From positions 1 to 31,620 of the forward strand of contig JAWQRN010000310.1 in NCBI GenBank assembly GCA_033557685.1: a stretch of DNA of 31,620 bases. The letters are read 5' to 3'. This DNA is from Sperchopsis tessellata (taxonomy: Eukaryota; Arthropoda; Insecta; Coleoptera; Hydrophilidae). Numbering within the stretch: position 1 is the first letter of the stretch; every line of letters starts with the position of its first letter. This document shows positions 1-9,378 of the stretch, piece after piece. A program made the translations under genes and the position numbers. The notes beneath the pieces are model-generated. The model was not told the origin of the DNA, searched no databases, and was given only the letters and a program-made list of their open reading frames with translations.

Positions 1-24
1 CATCATTTTGCGGTACGAAGTTCA

Positions 25-72
25 TTTCTGTATTCAATATATCGACTTGGCCGGTTTGCTTGATATTTGATT
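25..72 (+). repeat. Left terminal inverted repeat
   Basis: It pairs with 2245-2292 as an imperfect reverse complement over 48 bases, with only a handful of mismatches by eye. The next bases (about 62-86) form a small palindrome of their own (ATATTTGATT / AATCAAATAT), so the tip could fold into a local hairpin. Confidence 0.75.
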
Positions 73-1269
73 AAAATCAAATATTAAAATTATACAAATA
101 CAATAGTTTCTTTTGCCTTAATAGGAATTAAAAATGGTTATTATATTTAAGAACCACATAATAGTTAACAAAACCAGACAATACAAAATAAATTTAAGTT
201 ACCGTAGCATCAGTCAATGTAACGATAAAATGCAGCATAATAATGGCGGGCGAGGCGTTGCAAACACCATAAAATAACAAAGCATACCCACGAATATACA
301 TATGAATGAAATAAAGCTGCAACTTATATTTTTCTGTGCATTTTTACTTCCACACAACTTCATGTTACTGTTCCTTCACGTTACTGCTCCTTCAAAACCC
401 AACGCTATACACTTAGAAATAGAACAAAGTATAAATTCCACAATGATTACTCAAACTACGATTAAAATAGCATAAAATATTTCAAAGAAATCGAATTTTA
501 TAGGTTTTACAGACGAAATAAACATTATGCACTGGTTAGTTTAGAAATAAAAACAACTTACTTTAAGTTCAGCACCATAAAATTAGTCTTAAACGGAGTT
601 AGTTTCAACTTATACTTCATGATGCTTATATAAAACACCTTACTGTAGGAACGCTAACCCAACAACAAATCAGTTATGGGAATAAATGCTTCAGAAGAAA
701 TTAGTACACATGAGCTATACAGAATCTTAAGCCATTTTAAAGTAACTTAATCAATTTATATCATAAAATTTTGCTGGGTTTAAGACAAATTTGCTTTCTG
801 TGTAAAAATATCACATACAATTACACTATAAAATTTTACTGCAGTCATCGTGATGACAATTCTCCAGTCACTGTTACAGATTACTCACACAGTCCTTGAT
901 TTGATTATATCTGGTATCAGATTACACGCACGGGTAAGATGGTGGGTTGTGAGTGTGGATAAGATTCAAGTGACTGACCATGAACTTTTTAGAAATATAA
1001 ATATTATTATTAGAAATTTGAACTAAATGAGTTTAATTCTATGGGTATAGAGATATTGTATTTAAGATATGCAGCTTGTACATACAAATTTATAAAAAGG
1101 CAAAAAAAAATATTGTCCAAGAAAAAAGATCTGAAAGTCTATACTTAAAATTCTCATTAACTACAAATAACAACATGCAGGGGATGGTCCTTTAATGCTT
1201 TCCAAAAGACTTTTTGAAGTTTATGAAAGATAAAATAAAAGTTCCATTCAACATTAAATGTGTTAGACA

Positions 1270-1707
1270 TCCATTCAACATATTTATGATAATGAGAAAG
1301 TGGATGTGTTAGCAAAAGATGCAGATTACACTAGTAAACCCTTAGATTATCTTCTTCCTAAATCGGATATATTTGCAATTTGCAAGGAAAACTTCGCTAC
1401 CGAATACAAATCTAATTCAAAGGGTAAATTTTACAAAAAAATGATCCCATCACCTCCAAAACGGCATTGGTTTAAGGATTTGAAATTAAGTAAAAATATC
1501 ACTACAATCGGAAGGTTATGATGCAATCACGACTTATTTCCAGTACACAAAAATAAAATAGGACTGTCACCTATGCCAAACTGTTCTTGTAACCAACTCA
1601 GCAATGCAGAACATATTTTCTTGTATTGTAAAAACCTAAAACATGAAATCAATGAATTTCTAAACGGCATTTGCCTCACAAAAATTGTAAAACCCATCAA
1701 TATTTAA
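1270..1707 (+). pseudogene. LINE RNase H / C-terminal Cys-His domain remnant
   Basis: The frame reads NEKVDVLAKDAD at about 1291-1326, the well-known 'GNE-VD-LAK-A' end of the RNase H domain in I/Jockey-type non-LTR retrotransposons. A region with a conserved Trp follows. After one in-frame stop at 1519-1521 the same frame continues with a cysteine/histidine cluster (CSC, then EHIFLYC) and ends at a stop at 1705-1707. No reverse transcriptase is seen upstream, so this is a 5'-truncated, inactivated 3' piece. The second RNase H fragment at about 19652-20110 has the same layout but a different sequence. Confidence 0.7.
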
Positions 1708-2244
1708 ACAATCATTTTTTCTACTGATGAAACCATAAAAAATTTAATATATTCCTTCTTAAAAAAAATAAAATTAAAACTAAAATTAAGCAAAATAATA
1801 ATAACCTAAAAATGAATTCGAATTAGGATCCTAATAACTGTACTCTATATGTTTTCCATAGTCTAATCCTGTTTGTCATTGGCCTCAGTACCATGACAGA
1901 CTGCATGGACTATTCCTGTCTACTATCCCAGTCTTGAATGTTTTCTTTTAGCATGTAAGCTAGGTAGGTTGGTTTCGGTTAGGTTTAGGATAGGTAAAAT
2001 TAATATTAGAAACAATCAAATATTCTTATGACTAGTGTTCCACTGAAGAATAGTCTAGGCTGAAGGCTGAATGACATTTCAAAAAAGTTTATTTGCAACA
2101 GCCAGATTTATGTTTTCACTTGATAATTTATTTCACATTCTTAGGTCAATGGTTCTGATTAATGATAGGCACTATTGAATGAAATTAATCATCTATAATT
2201 ATATTATCAACTACCGAATGAATTTGTTATTTTAATATCTGATA

Positions 2245-2292
2245 AATCAAATAGCGAGCAAACCGGCCAAGTCAATATATTAAATGCAGAAA
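2245..2292 (-). repeat. Right terminal inverted repeat
   Basis: Reverse-complement partner of 25-72, with the identical core GCAAACCGGCCAAGTC at 2258-2273. The flanking bases on the two sides differ, so no target-site duplication is evident. Confidence 0.75.
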
Positions 2293-2766
2293 TCTCATTT
2301 GTTTCGAAAAATTTAAGGGAAACAAACCGAATAGCAGTGGGCACGTGTTTCTGTCTTTAATATCCCTATTCTGTACAAATGCTCTATATCAATATATCTC
2401 TATAAACTCTATAGCTTATATTACACCATAAATATTTGTTTATAGACTTATGGTAAAAGCTATTCTGTAAACAGCTCTATAAGTTCGTGGCATATAGTTG
2501 CTTAGTTATAGTGCAGCTAACTTCGTTTTATTGACATTGCTACTTATATGTTGTCGTGCACCGTTACATTCATTCAAGTATATATCATATAACATAAAAG
2601 TAATAATGTATTGTTCATCACAATTGTAAGTATATTATTGAATGCGTAATTAATTAATATAGCATTAGATGTAAATTGATGAACAGTTAGGAAAAATTTC
2701 ACATAACCTATATCTTACCACCTTTTGTTGACATAGCAGAAATCAAAGCAGGAAACCCAAAAGATC

Positions 2767-2897
2767 AGAAAAGAGCCGTATGACACTTATTTAACGCTAA
2801 TGGAGACCGATTATGTATTCCATAGTGGAATAATTAATCCTACTTTAGAGGATAATTGCATTAATAAGAAGTGGCAGAATTTGGTAGACATATTAAA
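2767..2897 (+). pseudogene. Myb/SANT-like (zeste-type) DNA-binding protein, first exon remnant
   Basis: The frame reads through YDTYLTLMETDYVFHSG, then NPTLEDNCINKKWQNL. This is the helix 1-2 portion of the Myb/SANT-like domain found in transposon accessory proteins and Zeste-like regulators: an acidic LME-D block, then a basic 'NKKW' turn. An intron-like gap separates it from the continuation at 3292, with a pyrimidine-rich tract and AG just before that point. The upstream start was not found. I infer that it once bound the ends of the surrounding element. Confidence 0.6.
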
Positions 2898-3291
2898 CTG
2901 TAACTGTTTAAACAAAATATGCATATGGATATGTTGTAAACATTTGTTAAATTAAGTATGTTACTAACATGGCTGTATAAATAATGTACAATCGGAATGC
3001 TCTATATTGAAAGCTGGGTCATGATAGTGTAAATGTTTTTCATTTCTCCCAATATTTTTGGATAACAAATGTAATATATTATTTGGATATTAACAACTTC
3101 AGCAAGGAATATCGTAGATCAGCACTACATTCCAAGACTTTATCTCTCTATATATAGCATACCAATTATACTGGCAAATGTGTAGAATGTTGATAATAAA
3201 TATATTTGACCCATATTGCCTTTTGTTAATACATTGTTTATATAGGTATACCTGACCACATCACTTATATTTGTTTTTTTTTTTTTATTAG

Positions 3292-3730
3292 AGATTTACC
3301 GATTGGAAGAACGCCACAAGAGCCAAACAGAGAAGAATTGTGGAATCCAGAATGGGGACAGGTGGTAGTGAAGAGTCGAAGGTGTAAATAAATGATATGG
3401 AAGATAGACTATCTGTATGGGGGAGAGTAGTATCATGGATGTATATTGATACCTGAAACTGGAGGTCTTCAGCATTTCGATAATACAAACGAATCATTGG
3501 AGATATCATTTCACGATGAGTCCAATGTATCAGTTGATAGTACTTTAGAGGAAGGCAGGCCATTTATTTTCAAGGAGGCGATACCAACAACCATGAGTAG
3601 CGACATGCAGCCAATTTTGTCAAGTATGAAAGAGGATTTGATCAATGTCAGAAGCCCAACAATATCAAAAAAGATAAACAGCCAAAGCCTTAAGCGAAAT
3701 TGCCAAAAACTTACAGCATACGTTCAATAG
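3292..3730 (+). pseudogene. Myb/SANT-like protein, C-terminal part, with stop and frameshift
   Basis: After a T-rich acceptor (AG at 3290-3291) the frame reads TDWKNATRAKQRRIVESRMG and TGGSEESK, the third helix and 'GTGG' linker of the zeste-type Myb domain. A TAA interrupts shortly after, and then a one-base shift near 3446 leads into IPETGG and an acidic/Ser-rich tail ending at 3730. 'IPETG' is a common conserved patch downstream of this domain in insect transposon accessory proteins. The stop plus the frameshift make it non-functional. Confidence 0.6.
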
Positions 3731-4003
3731 CAATGTGACTATTGTTGGCTCAATAAATGAGAGGTAGTTCACCCAAGCCAAGAGCTGAGTGTTATCCCGC
3801 TGGAAGAGTCTACCTACTGATATACCTAAACCTACTACCTACCCTTTTTAGTCCGAGGTTTTACCTAAGGTATTCAGGTATTAGCTACTGATGTGCATTG
3901 ATCACGTGCAGTTGACACATTATCATGACAAAAGCCATAAGCTTCCTATTGTAAACATTAATTAAACATGGGATTCCGTGCTATTGTAAATTATTTCGAT
4001 ATT

Positions 4004-4073
4004 TAATTGTAATAGACTTCCACGGTGATTATCTGTATGATTGTTATTTCCGGGTGGAAACCATGTAGAGGCT
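4004..4073 (+). repeat. PLE terminal unit, copy 1
   Basis: It matches 31551-31620 with 6 differences in 70 positions by eye. It contains TAGACTTCCACGGT and CCGGGTGGAAACC. Similarity begins at this point and not upstream, which fits an element boundary or pseudo-LTR start. Confidence 0.8.
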
Positions 4074-5465
4074 CTGACAAGTGCCAGCGTTTCGTCCACT
4101 GTTGCTAGGGATATTTTCAAGGTGGGTTATGTTTCTTCAACGAATGAATTCACTGCACTGATCCACCTTTCTAGTATAATGAGTGAGGAATATTTTCATA
4201 AAATTGATCGTATTACTTTTGCCCTGGTTGAAACGACCTTTGAACTTTCATCAGCCACTCAGAAGAAAAAGTTTAATATTCTCTCCAAATATCAGTCTTA
4301 CTCTAAAAATGTCCCGCAATTAAACAATTTGGTGATTAATCTGCCATCTCATACCCTCACACCTGAAGAATGTTCTATCCTTTCGAAGGGCTCAAACTTT
4401 GTGTTACTATCAAAACGTGTTCATGTTGAAGCCATAATTTCCAATGTAGAAAGTTCCATTCTAAGTTTGCCATCGGAAATATCGGATAGGATTCGTCATG
4501 AAACTGCTCATGTTTTCCAATTCCATTCCAATTTGAATATAGATGAGTTAAAAGCCCTCAGAGAACTCAAAAGTGGCGGATAAGGGCAAAGCTACAGTTG
4601 TAATGGATCGTCAAAGGTACGATTCCAAAATTTTAGATCTTTTGCAAGATACCACATATACACATCTAATGTCCAACCCTACATCAATAATAGAGAAATG
4701 CCAATGTCAACACAAGATCTGCCCTTGATTCACAAGTGCAGAAGAAGATCATTCCCCACGATTCTCGAATCCCTTGTTTATATGGTCTACCTAAGGTACA
4801 TAAACCTTTGATGCCTCTTCGACCGATTGTCTGCGCAATAGGGTCTCCCACATATAAGTTGGCCAGATTTCTAACCCCGCTTCTCAACAAATTAGTAGGA
4901 CGATCCGAGTCCTACATGTGAAACTCTTCCCATTTTCTAGAGCAAATTTCTAGTATAAGACCAGCTCCAACTGACTTAATGGTCAGCTTTGATGTCGAGT
5001 CTCAAGTTTCACCGGTACACCTGTGGATGATGCTATTTGCATCATCAGTGACCTATTGGGAGAGCAAGCTTCATCTCGAGACATTGCGGTGCTGACGGAG
5101 GTTTGTCTGAGGGTCACTTATTTCCAATTTAGGGACCATTTCTACGAACTTGTTGCCAATACTTTTATGAAGGTATTTCAGCAATTAGCATTATCGTCCT
5201 CCAATATAAAGCCTAAATGTTGGTTTCGTTACGTGGATGACACCTTTGTTATATAGTCGTCGGGACGAGAGACACTGGATGCCTTCTTGGATCACACAAA
5301 ATCGCAACACATAAATATACGTTTCAAGATGGAGATTGAGTCATCAGGCTCCCTTCCTTTCAAGGATTCATTCTGTTTATCGTAAGCCCACCCATACCAA
5401 TAGGTACTTGCATGTATTGTCACATCATCATCCTGTCCCTGTCCATCATATAAACAATGATACCA
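4041..5465 (+). pseudogene. Penelope-like reverse transcriptase, frameshifted
   Basis: An open frame to 4583 carries the PLE N-terminal region (LPSHTLTPEECSILSKG, then a block rich in SSILSLPSEISD). A one-base shift near 4570 continues as ADKGKATVVMD, a PLE RT fingers motif. Further blocks read LYGLPKVHKP and RPIV at about 4775-4830, then SFDV near 4990, and the catalytic palm YVDD at 5230-5241 followed by TFVI. A stop at 5254-5256 replaces the Trp usual in 'FVIW'. The C-terminal thumb motif YRKPTHTN is present in a shifted frame. At least three disruptions make it inactive. Confidence 0.8.
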
Positions 5466-5807
5466 AGTAGGTGTTATCATTTCAAATTTAATAATTTATT
5501 TTCACGATATTCCTCAAATAATAAGTAAATAAACATTGTACGTTTGGATTATGTTGAAAATTCCATTGTAAGCTAATAATAATCGCTTGTTTTTATTTTA
5601 TAAAATGCCGCTACGTCAAAATATGAAACATATCCTTCAAGTATAACGTTGTGGAGACTGTTTTGTCGCCGTAAAGTTATAGCGAAATGTTATGGTACTG
5701 TAGCGCCTACATCGACTATAACTTTGTACAGAATCGTTTTTCCGCTATAGTGCTATAGTTTGCGGAGTTATGGAGCTATGGCGAATATAGCGGTGTACAG
5801 AATAGGG

Positions 5808-6129
5808 ACATTAGTTATGAATCAAAACCTTAAGAATTAAGGTTTGACAAATTTCCAAACAACAGGAAATTTTAGAAAGATCGTTATAGTCTTGGTTCAA
5901 TTTATGATTAACCCATTAGTGGATGAAGTTCATAAAGGTTTAGGATCCATTGTACAGAATTAATTCAGTTTTTCACGCAACACAAAACCACACTTAACAA
6001 CACGCAATAGAAAGTAAGGTTTTGTAACAATATTACGCCAGCTACAGAACTCCTGTTACACAAGTCCACATGATGGAAAAAGTGAAATAACTCACGTCCG
6101 ATAAATCAGACGCTATCCACTAATGCGTT
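5808..6129. other. Unassigned spacer
   Basis: I recognise no gene or element between the Myb/SANT element's right end and the hAT fragment. A short palindrome (CCTTAAGAATTAAGG near 5828-5842) is the only local structure noticed. Confidence 0.4.
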
Positions 6130-6425
6130 AATCCATTCAAAGAGAACGTGGAAATTCAATCATTTGCAAATAAGTTCGTAGAGTTATTTCATTTTTATAA
6201 AGTCGGACTTATGAATGAAATTATGACACTGCAGTGTGACATTTTTTTGAAAACCAGGTCTTCCAAGTATATTGGCAATGAAAAGTACCCCAGTTTAAAG
6301 AAATCTCGTGAATGTTTGAATTACTGTTTTGGAACCACATACTTGTGTGAATAAGAATTTTCTTATTTAATGAATATATAAAATAAAAATCGATTTAGTT
6401 TTATGGGTCACAACAAAATAAAGTA
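6130..6425 (+). pseudogene. hAT-type transposase C-terminus remnant
   Basis: The frame reads NPFKENVEIQ, a LMNEIMTLQCD block, NEKYPSLKK and FGTTYLCE, then after a TAA (6352-6354) EFSYL and MGHNKIK-like residues. This order (NPF, then 'LIELQ-D', 'EYP-L', 'TTYLCE--FS') is the signature of the hAT dimerisation region in ZBED5/EPM2AIP1-like transposases and domesticated genes. Only about 90 residues survive. A stop lies inside the most conserved motif, and the usual FW between the LQCD and EYP blocks is absent through a short deletion. No BED finger, catalytic core or element ends were found. Confidence 0.65.
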
Positions 6426-6655
6426 GATCAGTCTTAAACAAGTTGGCCACCACTGGTATATAACATATACTCATAGAAAGGGTACACGTAAAAGTCCTGC
6501 TTATAATTAATTTAAGTACATTTCATTATATTATAAAAAAGTTACTCCACACAATAGTAAACAAAGTCGTGATAATGTCCACTAAATAGACATGACACAA
6601 AAAGAAAATAACTCTTCAACTAAGTTTCCAATCTATGAAAACGGTGAAAAATACA

Positions 6656-6901
6656 GTGTATTTTATTTATTTTGAAAAATGGCTTTAAAAAAAACACAAG
6701 GAAGTTAATAAATGTTCTAAAATAATTAGGATAATTGTTGACATGCCAGCCATATTACCAAACCAAAGTGTTGTAACGGTGCAACAGTCAGTATACTTTA
6801 TTTATTCAAAAAAGGCTTTCAAGAAAAACACAAGGAAGTTGAACAATGTAAAACAATTTGGACAATTGTTGATATGCCAGCTCTATCAGCAAACTAGTGT
6901 T
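6656..6901 (+). repeat. Two-unit diverged tandem repeat, about 115 bp per unit
   Basis: Units at about 6656-6773 and 6791-6901 share a TATTTATT-type start, GGCTTT, AAACACAAGGAAGTT, AATTGTTGA, ATGCCAGC and an end in GTGTTG. Substitutions and small gaps are scattered through both copies, so the duplication is old. No coding potential is visible. Confidence 0.65.
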
Positions 6902-7854
6902 GATAGACCCTTCTATGATTGAGGCAGGTAGTCATTGATCAAGGTCACATAAATGTCTGTAATAAGTAAAAAAAAAAACAAGACCGCCCTTAGTAACAAA
7001 AGCAACAATAACAATAATCACCCCCCAATAGTAACATGTTAATGTAATCATGGACTTTAACAGCAAAGTAGTTACATTAGGTTTCTGTAAGCTCTGAAAA
7101 TACCCAATTACGAAATGCTAATTTAATGAAATTTTCATGGAAAATATTTAATTTTCAATTAATAATAATTTAGTTCCTCGCTGCGCCCTACAGACCATTG
7201 CCTTCTTATTTTTTATTAACGTTATGCTACATACCTTCACTTTAAACAATCCCCAGGCTAGTGGTTCAGTAACATGAATTTCCACCCCTCCGTATTTTGA
7301 TGCAATTATCAAAATCTACACACTTCAACATGAAATATTGAAAACACAACAACATGATGCAAATATGATATATTGTAGGCGGGCTGCAATGCCTGGACCA
7401 GATAACCAAATACGCAAAATAGTTCATCACTATAGGAAACATCGTGCAACTAAAAACATACGGAAACGAAACACTCACCTCTCTAAAGATATATCATTCA
7501 ACACACATGTTATTAAAAGGGCAAAGTTTTGCTTATATCATAAACACTTATTCAGATTGAACATGTCGATTTTTAACACTGAAATATTCACGATCTTTCA
7601 ACACCATGTTTTTGTTGTAGTGGATACTCATATACAACTGCAGAACGACAACCGCGCAAAATAAATTAGTAGGTATTTTCCATCGGGTTTTCCAAAGTGA
7701 ACGGTTGATTTTTATTACTACTAAATTCCAGGAATTCCTTGTCTTTTATGATTATAGAAATCGCAAAATATTTGTTTATGTGGTTGAAAATAAAATATTA
7801 AAACGGTAATTTACTCGATTTTATTTGTTATGCAGTTGGTAACATAAAGTTTCC
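6902..7854. other. Unassigned region upstream of the host gene
   Basis: I recognise nothing here. A + strand open frame at 7338-7664 has no domain-like pattern, and an A-run lies at about 6970-6979. Unannotated 5' UTR exons of the downstream gene could lie in this stretch. Confidence 0.4.
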
Positions 7855-8048
7855 TTACGTCAACCAATGAGGCAACGGAAGAATTAGGAGCATTTACCTT
7901 CAGCTGCGAATTGTTCCCTTATGTGACATGGCGTCTGAGAGGAAAGTTAGTTCTTAATCGGCCACAAACGTTAATATTGTTTTTATGACAGTATATGAAG
8001 AAGCGGCTTGTAATAAAAGCCACAAACATTTTCTAGAGACTTGCATTA
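7855..8048 (+). promoter_or_regulatory. Putative WAC promoter / 5' leader
   Basis: TTACGTCA (7855-7862, a CRE/ATF-like site) is followed directly by CCAAT (7864-7868), about 190 bases before the first codon. CpG dinucleotides are visibly more frequent here and in exon 1 than in the AT-rich surroundings. No TATA box at a suitable distance stands out. Upstream ATGs occur at 7928 (short frame ending in TAA before the main start) and 7985 (overlapping frame). The transcription start cannot be placed from sequence alone. Confidence 0.4.
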
Positions 8049-8089
8049 ATGGTAATGCATGCAAGGAAAACGCAACGGATGAACGATGG
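8049..8089 (+). CDS. wac: WAC orthologue, coding exon 1 (start codon)
   Basis: First coding exon of a gene for a nuclear WW-domain and coiled-coil adaptor. In animals this protein links RNA polymerase II to the RNF20/RNF40 H2B ubiquitin ligase, and in flies (Wacky) it supports mTORC1 activity. It encodes MVMHARKTQRMND plus two bases of a Gly codon, matching the MVMYARK-QR--DG beginning of vertebrate WAC, which fixes the start. The donor GTACGC follows at 8090. Phase 2 matches the acceptor phase of the exon at 8236. The gene totals eight exons here (about 544 residues) and lacks its last exon. Confidence 0.85.
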
Positions 8090-8235
8090 GTACGCATTTA
8101 GCGCGTATTGACACAACCTCTCGGGCAATTGTAATATTTTGCAAAAGAGGTTGTGTGCATAAACAATTCTGTATTTGTGTATTTCATGTTACAATTATGA
8201 CTCTTGTTTGCTAATAAAGTACTTTTTATGTACAG

Positions 8236-8269
8236 GTACTTCGAGAAGCACCAGACCCATCCCTATCAG
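8236..8269 (+). CDS. wac: WAC orthologue, 34-nt microexon 2
   Basis: Preceded by a T-rich tract ending TACAG and followed by GTAAAC. Joined to exon 1, its first base completes Gly, and then it reads YFEKHQTHPYQ (residues 15-25). Vertebrate WAC has a -QPYQ block at the corresponding point, just before LKYSSK. The exon ends on a codon boundary, as exon 3 requires. Skipping it would shift the frame downstream, so it should be constitutive. Its small size means gene finders may miss it. Confidence 0.85.
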
Positions 8270-8944
8270 GTAAACAAATCACTTTTGTCATAATTTTTTT
8301 AAAGAACAAAAAGTTTGGGTTATTGGTTTTCAATCGGTTTTTCTTGCGTTTGTTAAGTCCAAAATTTCATAGCTATTGAATATAAACGGTCTCCACTCAT
8401 TTTAATGGTAATTATTTGTACCCCAACACTTATCATTTGTTTGCAATTAATGACTAAAAAAATTATAAAGACTCATTTATAATTTGGAGCACATTTCTCC
8501 AATATGCTAAAATCGGAATATGGGTACTTTTCAGATAAATTTAATAATAAACATGGCAACCTTTTACAATTTCCACCTAACCTTCCTGACATAAACATTT
8601 TGACTTGTTTTTTTGATTATCGGGCTTCACACCGATTAAATTTGACCTTAAATGCTGGAATTATTTCGTTGAACATGTAAACTACCAATTTGGGCCACAA
8701 TCTCATCATTGTAAACCAATTTGCATAATGCATTAACCATAAGACAAATGTAGCTCTTCAGCGCTTGAAATTTACAAAAAGATATTGAGAATATAATGTA
8801 TATCATGTCTTCTACACTACATTAACCGGTTACGACATTAAAGAACGCAAACAAATCCAAAATTTCAAACAACTTTACCTTTTTTTAAACATCAACATCT
8901 CGACATTTCGGAATGGATATTAAGATGTCCTGTTGTATTTTCAG

Positions 8945-9167
8945 AATTCTAAGTATAGTTCGTCAAAAAGTTATGGTTCCAGTGGGGAAAGGTATGAAAG
9001 GATACGAGGAGACTCTCCCAATGGCAATTATAGGTCCGATAGCCCAGATTCCCAATCTCCAAGGGATAGGGAGAGGTCGTATCAATCAAAGAACTCCTAT
9101 ATACAGAAAATACGTGAAAAGGAGAGAGAAAATAGAGACTACAAGTTGTCGAGAGATAAGTATTCAG
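8945..9167 (+). CDS. wac: WAC orthologue, coding exon 3
   Basis: Acceptor TTTTCAG at 8938-8944, donor GTAAAC at 9168. It encodes residues 26-99, starting NSKYSSSKSYGSSGERYERI. This aligns with the [20 protein letters not shown] segment of vertebrate WAC; a Ser/Asp/Arg-rich stretch follows (RSDSPDSQSPRDRERS). The composition suggests a disordered, phosphorylatable region typical of the WAC N-terminus. A second frame is also open across this exon but shows no family match. Confidence 0.85.
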
Positions 9168-9220
9168 GTAAACATAGCAAACACCAGTTTTTCGCTTTGC
9201 ATTAACCAGTTACGTTTCAG

Positions 9221-9378
9221 ATTGTGCCAGGTCACCGAAAGAAAAACGCAGTAGAGATTCTGAACACAGAACAAACCACGATAGGAGTGAAGATAAAAGC
9301 ATCTTGCATCCCATAAAGGTGTCCCAAAATTTATCTTCAAGGGATCGTAAACCAATGCACAACAACTGCGTAGAGAAG
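9221..9378 (+). CDS. wac: WAC orthologue, coding exon 4
   Basis: Separated from exon 3 by a 53-bp intron, with acceptor GTTTCAG at 9214-9220 and donor GTATGT at 9379. The first two bases complete an Asp codon, and the exon ends on a codon boundary (residues 100-152). It reads CARSPKEKRSRDSEHRTNHD, then a less charged tail ending NNCVEK. It is a low-complexity Arg/Ser/Glu linker before the WW domain, expected to diverge quickly. Both phases agree with the neighbouring exons and no stop interrupts, so I regard it as real although the sequence itself is poorly conserved. Confidence 0.75.

Larger units (their letters stand above)
25..2292. mobile_element. 2.27-kb element with long terminal inverted repeats, family unknown
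   Basis: The first about 48 bases of this segment reappear as an imperfect reverse complement at its right end, sharing the core GACTTGGCCGGTTTGC and flanking ATTTGATT-type sequence. The similarity continues inward with small gaps for roughly 15 to 20 more bases. This is the arrangement of a DNA transposon or foldback element. I see no transposase; the only recognisable coding remnant inside is an RNase H domain from a LINE at 1270-1707, which probably arrived as a separate insertion. I could not define a target-site duplication, so the exact ends are uncertain. Two inverted copies of a shorter repeat would look the same. Confidence 0.6.
4004..5465 (+). mobile_element. Penelope-like element (PLE), truncated
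   Basis: It begins with a 70-base terminal unit shared with the right edge of the window (31551-31620), which marks the element's start. It then runs through an N-terminal conserved region and a reverse transcriptase. It lacks the GIY-YIG endonuclease that normally follows the RT: recognisable homology fades after the 'VYRKPTHTN' motif near 5390-5460. It sits inside the Myb/SANT element, so it inserted later than that element. Confidence 0.75.
2364..5807 (+). mobile_element. TIR element carrying a Myb/SANT-like gene, interrupted by a Penelope-like element
   Basis: The ends are perfect inverted copies of CCCTATTCTGTACA (2364-2377 and 5794-5807). A related motif recurs inside each end (TTCTGTAAA at 2463-2471; TGTACAGAA at 5725-5733), together with many CTATA/GCTATA words. 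Inside is a broken reading frame for a zeste-type Myb/SANT DNA-binding protein, the accessory protein typical of PIF/Harbinger-like transposons. A nested Penelope-like element occupies about 4004-5465. No DDE transposase is visible, so this copy is non-autonomous. PIF/Harbinger assignment is an inference; I could not define a clear 3-bp duplication. Confidence 0.6.

Noticed and set aside
4085..4260. Possible hammerhead ribozyme on the minus strand (GGACGAAAC near 4094 and CTGATGA near 4250), as reported for PLE repeats
   Set aside because: The two core motifs are about 150 bases apart without evident matching helices, and both lie in PLE coding sequence.
7338..7664. 108-residue open frame upstream of WAC
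   Set aside because: No domain pattern, no initiation or splice context; likely chance in AT-rich DNA.
8913..9254. A second + strand open frame overlapping WAC exons 3-4, apparently a dual-coding region
   Set aside because: It reads through the intron and uses codons opposite to a strong WAC match; Arg/Ser/Gly-rich low-complexity DNA often leaves alternative frames open.
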